A DNA stretch of 56,007 bases from an uncultured Clostridia bacterium. GTDB lineage: Bacteria > Bacillota > Clostridia > Christensenellales > Pumilibacteraceae. Position numbers and translations under genes: made by a program. The stretch spans positions 1 to 56,007 of the forward strand of contig CAMSYM010000015.1 in assembly GCA_947066105.1 (NCBI GenBank). Reading direction: 5' to 3'. Shown one piece after another: positions 7,435 through 15,955 of the stretch; position 1 is the first letter of the stretch, and each line of letters begins with the position of its first letter. A model generated the notes under the pieces. It did not search any database and had not been told where the DNA came from. It worked only from the letters and a program-made list of their open reading frames with translations.

Positions 7435-8304
7435 ATGAGTTTTACATTATCTACCGACACTTCATGCGATATATTCAAAAGCGAGCTTAAAGCTCGCGGT
7501 ATAGAGTACCGTCCGCTCGTTTATACGATAGACGACGTGCCGTATTTCGACGAGTTGGACGCCGACGCCGATTACAAGGCGTTTTACGATAAGATCCGCG
7601 CGGGCAAAATGCCCACCACGTCGCAGATCAACGTAGCCGAACACGAGGAGTTTTTCGACGCGTTATGCGATAAGTACGACGGCGATATAGTACATATAAC
7701 CCTTTCGTCGGGTCTGTCGAGTACTTATGCGAGCGCGTGCAAGGCGGCGGAAACGGTCAACGCCAAACGCGGGAAGCGCGTTTATATAGTCGATTCGTTG
7801 GGCGCGACGATAGCGACGCGGCACGTCGTGGACGAAGCGGAACGACTGCGCGATGAAGGCATGACTGCCGAGAATGCGGTCGCCGCTCTTAACGTGTTTA
7901 TCGCGCACATGCAAACTTGGTTCATGCCGTTCGACCTTATGCACTTAAAACGCGGCGGCAGGGTAAGCGGACCGAGCGCGTACATAGGTACGGCGTTGCA
8001 CATCAAGCCGATAATACTTATAAATAAATACGGCGGTCTGTCCGTAATGCAAAAGGCTATGGGCGCGGGCAAAGGCTTGTCCGTCATGACCGAAATATAC
8101 AAAAAGCGTGCGGCAAAAGCGCCGCATAAGGCGTACATAGCGAGCGCGGACAGCGATCTCGCCCAAGTGTTGCTCGAAAAAATCAAAGCCGCACGACCCG
8201 ATTGCAACGTGGAGATAGGCTGGATAGGTCCGGTCATCGGCGCGCATACGGGCTGCAACGCCGTCGGCGTGTCGTTCGTTTCGGACGGCGTGCGCGACGA
8301 ATAA
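7435..8304 (+). CDS. DegV family fatty-acid-binding protein, copy 2
   Basis: The protein has 289 residues and starts 36 nt after copy 1, with CGGAGC upstream. It has the same architecture as copy 1 (LSTDTSCDIF, PTTSQINVAEH, LSSGLSSTYASA, LKRGGRVSG, IGPVIGAHTGCNAVG). It is closer to copy 3 than to copy 1 across the first half: both share the RGIEYRPLVYTIDD stretch. Differences cluster in the ligand-proximal central region, which would fit different acyl-chain preferences, but that is inference. Confidence 0.92.
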   Translation: MSFTLSTDTSCDIFKSELKARGIEYRPLVYTIDDVPYFDELDADADYKAFYDKIRAGKMPTTSQINVAEHEEFFDALCDKYDGDIVHITLSSGLSSTYASACKAAETVNAKRGKRVYIVDSLGATIATRHVVDEAERLRDEGMTAENAVAALNVFIAHMQTWFMPFDLMHLKRGGRVSGPSAYIGTALHIKPIILINKYGGLSVMQKAMGAGKGLSVMTEIYKKRAAKAPHKAYIASADSDLAQVLLEKIKAARPDCNVEIGWIGPVIGAHTGCNAVGVSFVSDGVRDE

Positions 8305-8355
8305 AAAATAAAATTTTCTGCCGACGGGTAAAGTCGGAATAAAGGAGAAAAGATC

Positions 8356-9231
8356 ATGAGTTTTATACTTTCCACCGATACGTCCTGCGATATATTCAGG
8401 AACGAACTCAAAGCGCGCGGTATCGAATACCGTCCGCTCGTGTACACGATAGACGACGTTCCGCATTTCGACGAATGCTCGTCAGACGCCGATTACAAAG
8501 CGTTTTACGATCAGATCCGTGCGGGTAAAATGCCCACCACGTCGCAGATAAACGTGGTCGAGCACGAAGAATACTTTACGGAACTGTGCGAAAAGCACGA
8601 CGGCGATATAGTGCATCTTACTTTGTCGTCCGGTCTGTCGAGTACGTACGAGAGCGCTTGCCTTGCGGCGAGCAACGTCAACGAAAAGTACGGAAAACGC
8701 GTGTATGTAGTCGACTCCAAGGGCGCGACGGTCGTGCAACGCATAGTCGTCGACGAAGCGGAGCGACTGCGCGACGGCGGTGCGAGCGCGGAAGAAACGG
8801 CGCGACTTCTCGAAGATTTCATCGCGCACGTTCATGTTTGGTTCATGACGACCGACCTTATGCACTTAAAGCGCGGCGGCAGGGTGTCGGGCGCGAGCGC
8901 GGTCATAGGTACGGCGCTCAACATCAAGCCCATACTTATTATCAATAAAAACGGCGGACTGTCCGTCGTGGCGAAAAAGATGGGCGTGACCAAGGGCATG
9001 AACTATATGCTCGATATGTTCGACAAATATCAAGCGGAATGCACGACCAAAGCCAAGGTCTATATTCCGAGCGCGGACAGCGAGTATGCCGAAGAAATGA
9101 AGCAAAAGCTAAAAGCATTGCGTCCCGATTGCGACGTGGAGATAGGCTGGGTAGGTCCGGTCATCGGCGCGCATACCGGTCCGAACATGGTAGGCGTATG
9201 CTTGCTTTCGGATAAGGTCAGAGAGCAATAG
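8356..9231 (+). CDS. DegV family fatty-acid-binding protein, copy 3
   Basis: The protein has 291 residues; AAAGGAG precedes the start. It shares long identical stretches with copy 2 at its N-terminus. It departs in the RGGRVSGASAVIG loop and in VAKKMGVTKGMNYMLDMFDKY, and carries a short insertion, ECTTKAKVYIPSADSEYAEE, before the C-terminal IGAHTGPN segment. It ends the degV cluster and is followed 10 nt later by a small membrane protein gene, probably co-transcribed. Confidence 0.92.
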   Translation: MSFILSTDTSCDIFRNELKARGIEYRPLVYTIDDVPHFDECSSDADYKAFYDQIRAGKMPTTSQINVVEHEEYFTELCEKHDGDIVHLTLSSGLSSTYESACLAASNVNEKYGKRVYVVDSKGATVVQRIVVDEAERLRDGGASAEETARLLEDFIAHVHVWFMTTDLMHLKRGGRVSGASAVIGTALNIKPILIINKNGGLSVVAKKMGVTKGMNYMLDMFDKYQAECTTKAKVYIPSADSEYAEEMKQKLKALRPDCDVEIGWVGPVIGAHTGPNMVGVCLLSDKVREQ

Positions 9232-9241
9232 ACATAATTAC

Positions 9242-9751
9242 ATGAACGACGATGTGTTCGATAAAAAAACAAGCGGTATGTTAGCGGTATTTTCCGCCGC
9301 TTGTTTTTTTATGGCTGTCGTTTTGATCGCGATCGTTGTTTTATCGTGCGTCAAAATGTATTTGTTTGCTTGCGACGGCAGCGATAAAGCGAGCAACGTC
9401 GTTATAGCGTTGCTCGGCGTGGGCGGTTGGATTTTTAGCTTGATCGTTTTTCCTACACTGTGCGCCGCAGAGATAGTCGGAATAATACTTTTTATTTATT
9501 ACGGTTACAGTATATTAAAAACACGTCGCCGCGCTATCTCGGAAAGCCTTAACGAAATAAAGCAAGCGGCGGAAAAAACGGCGGCAGTCGCTCTCGCCAA
9601 CGTGCTGTTTGCGTTCTTTATTATTTGGTTTATATATAACGATATATTATGCTTGATCGTTTTGGGCGTTATACCGTTAACGTTCGGTATCGCATTTTTG
9701 GTGTTGGATATACTTTGCGCAAAGCGTTTGAAAAAGATCGGAACAAAATAA
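9242..9751 (+). CDS. Small four-helix membrane protein, unknown function
   Basis: The protein has 169 residues. I do not recognise the family. Four hydrophobic stretches are visible, at about residues 13-38, 54-80, 115-130 and 132-152. A charged cytoplasmic-type loop (KTRRRAISESLNEIKQAAEK) follows the second helix. It starts 10 nt after degV3 without a clear Shine-Dalgarno, so it may be translated by coupling. It converges with birA. Confidence 0.7.
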   Translation: MNDDVFDKKTSGMLAVFSAACFFMAVVLIAIVVLSCVKMYLFACDGSDKASNVVIALLGVGGWIFSLIVFPTLCAAEIVGIILFIYYGYSILKTRRRAISESLNEIKQAAEKTAAVALANVLFAFFIIWFIYNDILCLIVLGVIPLTFGIAFLVLDILCAKRLKKIGTK

Positions 9752-9807
9752 AAACAGCCCGTGTAAATCTGTTCGACAGGCGGTTTATATTTTGCGCGTT
9801 TAGTATT

Positions 9808-10521
9808 TTACTCGGCGTTGCGTATGATCGATACTTCGCCCGCGTCGACGGAGATCGTCGCATTGCCTATGCGGACGATGAGCGAGCCGTCGGGGGCGAC
9901 CTGTTCGGCATAGCCCTTTATGCGCGTGCCGTTATAGGTGAATTCGACTGTTTTTCCGACGTTTATGCACAGCGCGCCGTACCGCATGTTGTCGAAGGTG
10001 GCGAGCGTGGCGCGTTTTATTCTGTTTATAAGTCCGGTGACGAATGCCGACGCTCGGCTTTCGGGCGCGCCGAGCGACGTTGCGACTTCGGCTAATCCCG
10101 CGCGCTCGAACTCGGCTTGCGGCGTGCAATAGTTGATTCCGATGCCGACGAGATATTCGGCTTTTCGCGGCGACTTGCACAGTATGCCGACCGCTTTTTT
10201 CCCGTCGAACATTACGTCGTTCACCCATTTAAGATGAGTGCGCAGTCCGAGCATGGTAAAGATCGTATCGTGTACCGCCAGCCCGACGGCGGGCGTCAGC
10301 GTATGCGCGTCGATGAACAAGCCCTGTACGCGCATTACCATGTAAATGCCGCCCGACGGACAGAAAAACGAATGGTCGCCGCGCCCGCGTCCGAGCGATT
10401 GGCGCAAGGCAATTATGGCGTCGTTTTTGCCTATCTCGTCGAAAGTCGAAACGCACGACTCGACGATCCGTATATTTTTCAAGCCCGTATGCTGTTTAAT
10501 GAACTTCTCGTTGAGTATCAT
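9808..10521 (-). CDS. birA: Biotin--[acetyl-CoA-carboxylase] ligase, catalytic domain only
   Basis: The protein has 237 residues. It activates biotin to biotinyl-AMP and attaches it to the biotin carrier domain of carboxylases. The biotin-binding loop is GRGRGDHSFFCPSGGIYM and the catalytic KWVNDVMFDGKKAVGIL follows, then VGIGINY and a small C-terminal SH3-like domain. It lacks the N-terminal helix-turn-helix of the E. coli BirA repressor, so it is a class I ligase without a DNA-binding role. Its promoter is separated from the ATG by just 9 nt without a Shine-Dalgarno, so the message is probably leaderless. It diverges from tyrS. Confidence 0.9.
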   Translation of the reverse strand: MILNEKFIKQHTGLKNIRIVESCVSTFDEIGKNDAIIALRQSLGRGRGDHSFFCPSGGIYMVMRVQGLFIDAHTLTPAVGLAVHDTIFTMLGLRTHLKWVNDVMFDGKKAVGILCKSPRKAEYLVGIGINYCTPQAEFERAGLAEVATSLGAPESRASAFVTGLINRIKRATLATFDNMRYGALCINVGKTVEFTYNGTRIKGYAEQVAPDGSLIVRIGNATISVDAGEVSIIRNAE

Positions 10522-10530
10522 CGTGATTGT

Positions 10531-10559
10531 ATTATATCATAAGACAAAAACGAAATCAA
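10531..10559 (-). promoter_or_regulatory. birA promoter (leaderless type)
   Basis: On the minus strand: TTGATT (10559-10554), 17-nt spacer, TATAAT (10536-10531), then ACAATCACG and the ATG at 10521. Same architecture as the thiN promoter. Confidence 0.8.
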
Positions 10560-10624
10560 GCGAAATCATATTCGACATTGCTGTCGCGCGCGGCTTTTAT
10601 CGCGCCGATACGTGGATAAAAAAC

Positions 10625-10653
10625 TTGATTTTATCTTTTGGCAATGGTATAAT
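10625..10653 (+). promoter_or_regulatory. tyrS promoter
   Basis: TTGATT (10625-10630), 17-nt spacer, TATAAT (10648-10653). The leader is only about 25 nt, so there is no room for a T-box element. Confidence 0.8.
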
Positions 10654-10684
10654 TGATAAAAACGATATTGTTCGGAGCAAAGAC

Positions 10685-11902
10685 ATGAAGAAAAACGTTT
10701 TCGACATACTCGACGGTCGCGGGTTTATTAAACAAACGGTGTTCAAGGACGACTTGTATAAGCTGTTGGGCGAGCAGTCGGTAGTGTTCTATTGCGGGTT
10801 CGACCCGACTGCGGACAGCCTGCACATCGGGCATTTTATCCCGCTCATGGCGGCGTCCATCATGCAAAAGGCGGGGCATAAGCCCATACTTTTGGTAGGC
10901 GGCGGCACGGCTATGGTCGGCGATCCGAGCAACCGCAACGATATGCGGCAAATGATGACTAAGGAGACCATCGCCGCCAACGTCGAAAAGATCAAGCCGC
11001 AGCTCGCGCGGTTCGTCAGCTTCGATGGCGAGAACGCCGCGCGCATAGTCAACAACGCGGACTGGCTGTGCAATCTTAATTATATAGACTTTTTGCGCGA
11101 TTACGGCGCGTATCTTTCGGTCAATAAAATGCTCACCGCCGACTGCTTTAAGACGCGGTTGGAAAAAGGTTTGAGTTTTTTGGAATTCAATTACATGCCT
11201 ATGCAGGCTTACGACTTTTTGCGGCTTTTCACCGATTACGGATGCGTGCTGGAAATAGGCGGCAACGATCAGTGGAGCAATATTCTTGCCGGCGCGGACT
11301 TTATACGCCGCGTCGCGCACAAGGACGCATATGCGCTTACCTATACTTTGCTGGAAACCAAAGACGGCAAAAAAATGGGCAAGACGCAAAAGGGCGCGCT
11401 GTGGCTGGATGCGAACAAGACCACGCCGTACGAGATGTATCAGTTTTTCCGCAACGTCGACGACGAAGAGGTGGAAAACTGCTTGAAGCTTTTAACGTAC
11501 GTCGAGCTTGACGAGATAAAAGAATTGTGCGCGCACCGCGACGAGCGGATAAACAATGCAAAAAAACGTTTGGCTTACGAAGTGGTAAAACTAATACACG
11601 GCGAAAATCACGCCGAACAGGCGCAGGCGCAGGCGCAGGCGGCGTTTGAGGGCGGCGCGCAAGCCGAAATGCCTGCGGCGGAAATCGGCGGCTCGCTCGA
11701 TATGCTCGTCACCGACGTTATGGTCGCGTGCAAGGTGTGCGCGAGCAAGGGCGAGGCTCGGCGATTGATAGAAGGCGGCGGAGTAAAAATAAACGATAAA
11801 AAAGTGGATGACGTTTACGGCAAGGTCGGCGCGTATTCCGACTCCGTCGAGTTCGTGCTTAATAAGGGCAAAAAGACCAAGCTCAAAGTAGCGCTCAAAT
11901 GA
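10685..11902 (+). CDS. tyrS: Tyrosyl-tRNA synthetase
   Basis: The protein has 405 residues. I chose the ATG at 10685 (after CGGAGC and the promoter); the open frame extends further upstream through the divergent birA gene. Class I signatures are LHIGH near residue 50 and KMGKT in place of KMSKS near residue 232. GGNDQWSNI and YNYMPMQAYDF-type residues mark the tyrosine pocket. The C-terminal S4 RNA-binding domain (about 340-405) includes ASKGEARRLIEGGGVKIND. A short Gln/Ala repeat (EQAQAQAQAAF) links catalytic and anticodon parts. The stop overlaps the start of the next gene as ATGA. Confidence 0.96.
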   Translation: MKKNVFDILDGRGFIKQTVFKDDLYKLLGEQSVVFYCGFDPTADSLHIGHFIPLMAASIMQKAGHKPILLVGGGTAMVGDPSNRNDMRQMMTKETIAANVEKIKPQLARFVSFDGENAARIVNNADWLCNLNYIDFLRDYGAYLSVNKMLTADCFKTRLEKGLSFLEFNYMPMQAYDFLRLFTDYGCVLEIGGNDQWSNILAGADFIRRVAHKDAYALTYTLLETKDGKKMGKTQKGALWLDANKTTPYEMYQFFRNVDDEEVENCLKLLTYVELDEIKELCAHRDERINNAKKRLAYEVVKLIHGENHAEQAQAQAQAAFEGGAQAEMPAAEIGGSLDMLVTDVMVACKVCASKGEARRLIEGGGVKINDKKVDDVYGKVGAYSDSVEFVLNKGKKTKLKVALK

Positions 11903-12501
11903 TATCGTGCGTGCGTTCGGGCGAGCGCGAGCTTGTCGTAAAAAAATCGCGGTTCATAGCGTATTCTTATCGGATATCGTCGCGCGACGAAGTTAAGCCG
12001 ATAATAGCCGCGCTCAAATCGAAGCACCCCGACGCGCGTCACGTTTGCTACGGTTATATCGCCGACGAAAAGGGCGACGACTTCGGCTACGACGACAACG
12101 GCGAGCCTAACGGTACGGCGGGCAAGCCGATATATTCGGCGATAGCGTCAGCGGGCGCGCGTAAATCGCTTATCGCCGTCGTGCGGTATTTCGGCGGGAT
12201 AAAGCTGGGCGCGGGCGGACTGACGCGCGCGTACCGTCAAAGCGCGTCGGAGCTTATCGACGAGTCGGGACTTGTCGGAATAAAAAAACAAAGCGCGTAC
12301 CGATTGGAATGCGACGGCGAAACGTACAAAAAAGTCGCGAGCGTGTTGCGCGGCGTCGGTTGCGACGTGACCGATATCGTGTACGGCGTAGCCGTGACGT
12401 GTAACGTCGGCGTGTCGCCCGAAGTCGATTTGTTGCGCGCGCTAAACGGACTTGACGTGCGCTTGACCGAACTCGGCGAGCGGTACGAATATTGCGAGTG
12501 A
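11899..12501 (+). CDS. yigZ: YigZ/IMPACT family protein
   Basis: The protein has 200 residues. Its start overlaps the tyrS stop as ATGA, which indicates translational coupling. It has the UPF0029 N-terminal domain: KKSRFIAY, HPDARHVCYGY, DDNGEPNGTAGKPI and the conserved VVRYFGGIKLGAGGLTRAY. The C-terminal 60 residues form the DUF1949 ferredoxin-like domain. YigZ relatives include eukaryotic IMPACT, linked to translation control through GCN1; bacterial function is uncertain, and ribosome-related or nucleotide-binding roles have been proposed. Its linkage to tyrS fits a translation context. Confidence 0.9.
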   Translation: MISCVRSGERELVVKKSRFIAYSYRISSRDEVKPIIAALKSKHPDARHVCYGYIADEKGDDFGYDDNGEPNGTAGKPIYSAIASAGARKSLIAVVRYFGGIKLGAGGLTRAYRQSASELIDESGLVGIKKQSAYRLECDGETYKKVASVLRGVGCDVTDIVYGVAVTCNVGVSPEVDLLRALNGLDVRLTELGERYEYCE

Positions 12502-12507
12502 GATATC

Positions 12508-13575
12508 ATGGCGATAAAGATAATTAATTGCGATAAGTTAAAGCAAAAGCCCGAAAAGGCGACGAGCTTCGGCAAGGTGTTTACCGATCGTATGTACGTG
12601 CGCGAATGCGTCGACGGCAAGTGGGGCGACGGCGTTATCCGCCCGTTCGACGCTTTGGAATTGGCGCCGTGTTCGTCGGTGTTGCACTACGGTCAAGCCG
12701 TGTTCGAAGGGCTTAAAGCGTACCGTAACGCCAAAGGCGAAGTGCGGTTGTTCCGCGCACGCGATAATTTCAAGCGCATGCAAAGCTCGTGCGAGCGGCT
12801 GTGCATACCGCCCGTCGACGTCGAAGAGGCTCACGCCGCGCTTACGGAGCTTGTCAAGCTCGAACGCGATTGGATACCGACCGAAATCGGAACAAGCCTT
12901 TATATCCGTCCTTTCGTTTTTGCCGACGACAGATCGCTCGGCGTCCACGCCGCCGCGCGGTACAAGTTTATCATCATACTTTCGCCGTCGGGCGCGTATT
13001 ATGCGCACGGGTTCGATCCCGTCGCTTTAAAGGTGGAGCGAGATTACGTGCGCGCGGTCAGGGGCGGTACGGGCGCATATAAGGTAGTGGGCAACTATGC
13101 CGCGAGCATACTCGCTGGCGAGCTTGCAAGATCGCAGGGCTACGATCAGGCGTTGTGGCTGGACGGCGTTCACCGCAGGTACGTCGAGGAAGTGGGCGCG
13201 ATGAATATATTTTTCGTGCTTGACGGCAAGCTTATCACTCCCGCGTTGAACGGGTCGATACTTCCCGGCATAACGCGCGATTCGGTCATAAAGCTTGCGC
13301 GCGGATCGTTTGGCATTACCGTCGAAGAGCGGGCGATAGACATATCCGAAATAATCGACGGCGCAAAGTCGGGCGCGCTTACCGAAGTTTTCGGTACGGG
13401 TACCGCCGCGGTCGTTTCGCCCGTCGACAGGATAGGCGACAACGGCGTCGATTATATCATAGGCGAAAAAGGCAAGGTCGGCAATATCGCCGCAACGTTG
13501 TCCAAGGCATTGACAGACCTTCAAACGGGCGAAGCGCCCGATACGTTCGGTTGGACGGAAGTCGTGTGTAGTTGA
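12508..13575 (+). CDS. ilvE: Branched-chain amino-acid aminotransferase
   Basis: The protein has 355 residues and belongs to the fold-type IV PLP enzymes. It interconverts Leu/Ile/Val and their 2-oxo acids with 2-oxoglutarate. Visible are LHYGQAVFEGLKAYR, RLFRARDNFKRMQSSCERLCIP and the PLP lysine in GAYKVVGNYAAS. YVEEVGAMNIFFV and FGTGTAAVVSPV are the phosphate- and substrate-binding signatures. Length and motifs match the longer eukaryote-like IlvE subfamily common in Bacillota. It begins 6 nt after yigZ and is the end of the tyrS-yigZ-ilvE unit, followed directly by repeat cluster 2. Confidence 0.95.
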   Translation: MAIKIINCDKLKQKPEKATSFGKVFTDRMYVRECVDGKWGDGVIRPFDALELAPCSSVLHYGQAVFEGLKAYRNAKGEVRLFRARDNFKRMQSSCERLCIPPVDVEEAHAALTELVKLERDWIPTEIGTSLYIRPFVFADDRSLGVHAAARYKFIIILSPSGAYYAHGFDPVALKVERDYVRAVRGGTGAYKVVGNYAASILAGELARSQGYDQALWLDGVHRRYVEEVGAMNIFFVLDGKLITPALNGSILPGITRDSVIKLARGSFGITVEERAIDISEIIDGAKSGALTEVFGTGTAAVVSPVDRIGDNGVDYIIGEKGKVGNIAATLSKALTDLQTGEAPDTFGWTEVVCS

Positions 13576-14602
13576 ATTGGGAATTAATGGCAATTAAGAA
13601 TGAGTAATTTGTAATGATAGATCCCTACGGTGGAGATAATTCGGAATTCGGAAAGCGGAATTCGGAATTGATGACCGCTACGCGGTGAGTGAGTAATGTG
13701 CGGCTTTGCCTAGATCTCTCCACTCGCTGACGCTCGTTTCGGTCGAGATGACGGGGAGAGTGGTCGGGCTTATTCTTTTGTCATTCTGAGCGAAGCGAAG
13801 AATCGCATCCTTATAAATAATAAGGTAGAGATTCTTCACTGCGCTACGCTTGTTCAGAATAGCCTGCGGCTGCTGCGTAGGACAAAAATATAGCATTACT
13901 TGTATACGGTAAACAACAATGAAAACCCCCATCATTTCGAGCGGAGCGAAGCGCAGTCGAGAAATCAAGGCGATCCGCCGCAAGGGGAATAAGTAATTCG
14001 GAATGCGGAATTACGGTTGATTAAGAATTCATAATGCTTAATGCGTAATGCGCAATGATGGTCGACTGAGCAATGTGCGGCTTTGCCTAGATCTCTCCAC
14101 TACACTCGCTAACGCTCGTTTCGGTCGAGATGATGGGGATCGTGGAACGGATTTGCTATACTTTATTATAAATGTGATTCATTACTAATATTCCCCATCA
14201 TTTCGAGCGGAGCCGTAGGCGCAGTCGAGAAATCAAGGCGAGCCGCCGCAAGGTGAATAAGTAATTCGGAATTAGAGAGTGACAATAAAGAATGCGTAAT
14301 GCGCAATGATGGTCAATTGAACATTGTGCGGCTACGCCTAGATCTCTCCACTACACTCGCTGACGCTCGTTTCGGTCGAGATGATGGGGTTAGTGGTTTA
14401 GCTACGCTCATTCATTCGGTCGAGATGATGGGTGGGGGACGATGTGCTTACTTTTTTATCATTCTGAGCGTTTTTGCCCGCCGAAGAATCTTAACCTTAG
14501 CACCGCATAGTTGCGTTTGTGTTCGGCGCATTGCAGTTTGTGCTCGAAAAATAATAGTTTATGCAAATTGTACCGAAAAACCAACCATTTACGCAAAATT
14601 AC
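13576..14602. repeat. Composite palindromic repeat cluster 2
   Basis: This intergenic stretch of about 1 kb has no supported gene. Order: module C (GAATTCGGAAAGCGG, about 13638-13665), a module B right arm (about 13710-13757), a complete module A (13776-13887), a complete module B (13926-14138) and a second complete module B (14193-14389). After that come a short B right-arm fragment (14399-14435) and a module A left-arm fragment (about 14451-14490). The remainder to 14602 is unremarkable. Open frames within it contain translated repeat and are not credible genes. Confidence 0.88.
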
Positions 14603-14632
14603 TTGACTTTTGTCCTGTATTTATGGTAAATT
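14603..14632 (+). promoter_or_regulatory. Promoter for the 14678 membrane protein gene
   Basis: TTGACT (14603-14608), 18-nt spacer, TAAATT (14627-14632), then a short leader with GTAGGAGA before the ATG. Confidence 0.55.
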
Positions 14633-14677
14633 TTTTATACAGCGATATGCCGTAAATCCATTGTAGGAGAAAATGAA

Positions 14678-15799
14678 ATGTCAGAAGAAGCAACCGTGTC
14701 GACGTACAACGCCGACGACATAGCCAAGCAGGTCAAGCCGCTTTCGGAAAACGGGCTTGTCCGCATGTTCCAAAAGCTTTGGCGTTGGTGGCAGGGTGTG
14801 TGGGGAAATTTTGCGGATAAACATCCCAAAGCCGCAAAAATGATCTACATGATATTTTTCTTCATAATCTTTTCGGAAGGCGTCACCATTATCCAATTTT
14901 TGATAATGACTTTCTTGCCGTATGCGTTTAAAGGCATATGGGATACGCCGTTCGTGTGGCCCGCGGTCGCGCTCGGCATAACCGACGCCGGCGGCAACGC
15001 ACTCAATTACGCCATATTCAACGAGCCTGTAAAATTCCTTACTGCGGCGGGCGAAACGGTGCTTGCGTCCGACGCTGTCGCGGTCGAGGCGGCTCGCGCC
15101 GCCGGACACACCTTGCAGGCGTCCGGTCTCGGCAACTTCATCGCGTTCGAGATAGCGGTATTTATCGCGCAGTGCATCAATTTCCCTCTGCAACGCAACA
15201 TTACCTACCGTTCGCACGGCAACCCCTATTTCCAAGCTATGTGGTACTTTATAGGCTGGTTGGGAATTTCCATATTCGTCAACGCGTTGTGGGGCATTTG
15301 CAATCCGTTCATGATGTATTGGAATTGGAACGGCGTGCTTATCGGGCTTATCAAAACGATAATAACGGGCGGACTTTCGATGGTGATCTTCTTCCCGATA
15401 TTCCTTATAATATTCCCCGACAACAATAAGATGGCTAAGAAAGCGCGCGCCAAGTACGAAAAACTGGTTGCGGCAAACGCGCCCGCCGAGCAAATCGAAA
15501 AGGCGGAAGCCAAAATGAACGAGTGGGAAAAGAAAGCTTTGCTTTCCAACACCGATAAGGAACTTGCCGCGGCGACGTCGCTCGCCAACGCGAAAGCGGT
15601 ACGCTATTTTGCCGTAGAAAAGAGCAAGACCGCCGCAGAGCAAAAAGCACAATCCGCGTCCGACGAACAGACAAAGTCCGCCGCCGAAGCGGAGATCGCT
15701 ACCTACACCGAAAAGCTGCAAACGGCATACGACGCCGCGATAGCCGCGATCGAAGCGAAGGTCGAAAAGCAAACGGCGTACGACGCCGCGCGCGCTTAG
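14678..15799 (+). CDS. Polytopic membrane protein with GtrA-like core and Ala/Lys-rich coiled-coil tail
   Basis: The protein has 373 residues. Hydrophobic helices lie at about residues 55-82, 155-172, 187-212 and 220-247. The segment QCINFPLQRNITYRSHGNP resembles the conserved NF-x-x-R-x-x-x-F motif of GtrA-family flippase-like proteins, so a role in moving lipid-linked sugars is possible. From about residue 250 the protein is a long charged, alanine-rich helix likely to form a coiled coil (repeated KA, AA and EK patterns). Its own promoter and AGGAG site precede it. It lies next to a GH3 glycosidase, a phosphatase and a GT2 glycosyltransferase, which fits glycan metabolism. The exact function is unknown. 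Confidence 0.65.
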   Translation: MSEEATVSTYNADDIAKQVKPLSENGLVRMFQKLWRWWQGVWGNFADKHPKAAKMIYMIFFFIIFSEGVTIIQFLIMTFLPYAFKGIWDTPFVWPAVALGITDAGGNALNYAIFNEPVKFLTAAGETVLASDAVAVEAARAAGHTLQASGLGNFIAFEIAVFIAQCINFPLQRNITYRSHGNPYFQAMWYFIGWLGISIFVNALWGICNPFMMYWNWNGVLIGLIKTIITGGLSMVIFFPIFLIIFPDNNKMAKKARAKYEKLVAANAPAEQIEKAEAKMNEWEKKALLSNTDKELAAATSLANAKAVRYFAVEKSKTAAEQKAQSASDEQTKSAAEAEIATYTEKLQTAYDAAIAAIEAKVEKQTAYDAARA

Positions 15800-15955
15800 A
15801 TCGGCATGCCGCCGGCGCGTCGATAGGACGTGCGCATAAGACTATTCATAACGTGCAAACTATTCGGTGCCGTATCGATCTCGATGCGGCGCCGAGTACT
15901 TGTATAAAAGAGATAACATCGTAAACGACAAAAAATAAAACAAAGGGAAATGACT

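Noticed and set aside
10521-10685. T-box riboswitch before tyrS
   Set aside because: The leader is only about 25 nt long from a clear promoter; no room for a T-box.
13678-13983. Minus-strand frame of 101 codons in cluster 2
   Set aside because: Consists of repeat modules A and B; related frames occur at 32525-32833 and 40334-40627.
14299-14655. 118-codon frame in repeat cluster 2
   Set aside because: It begins in module B and runs across repeat remnants and the promoter of the next gene; no ribosome site.
15869-15895. GC-rich hairpin between the 14678 gene and GH3
   Set aside because: CGGTGCCG/CGGCGCCG can pair, but there is no T-tract, so I did not call a terminator.
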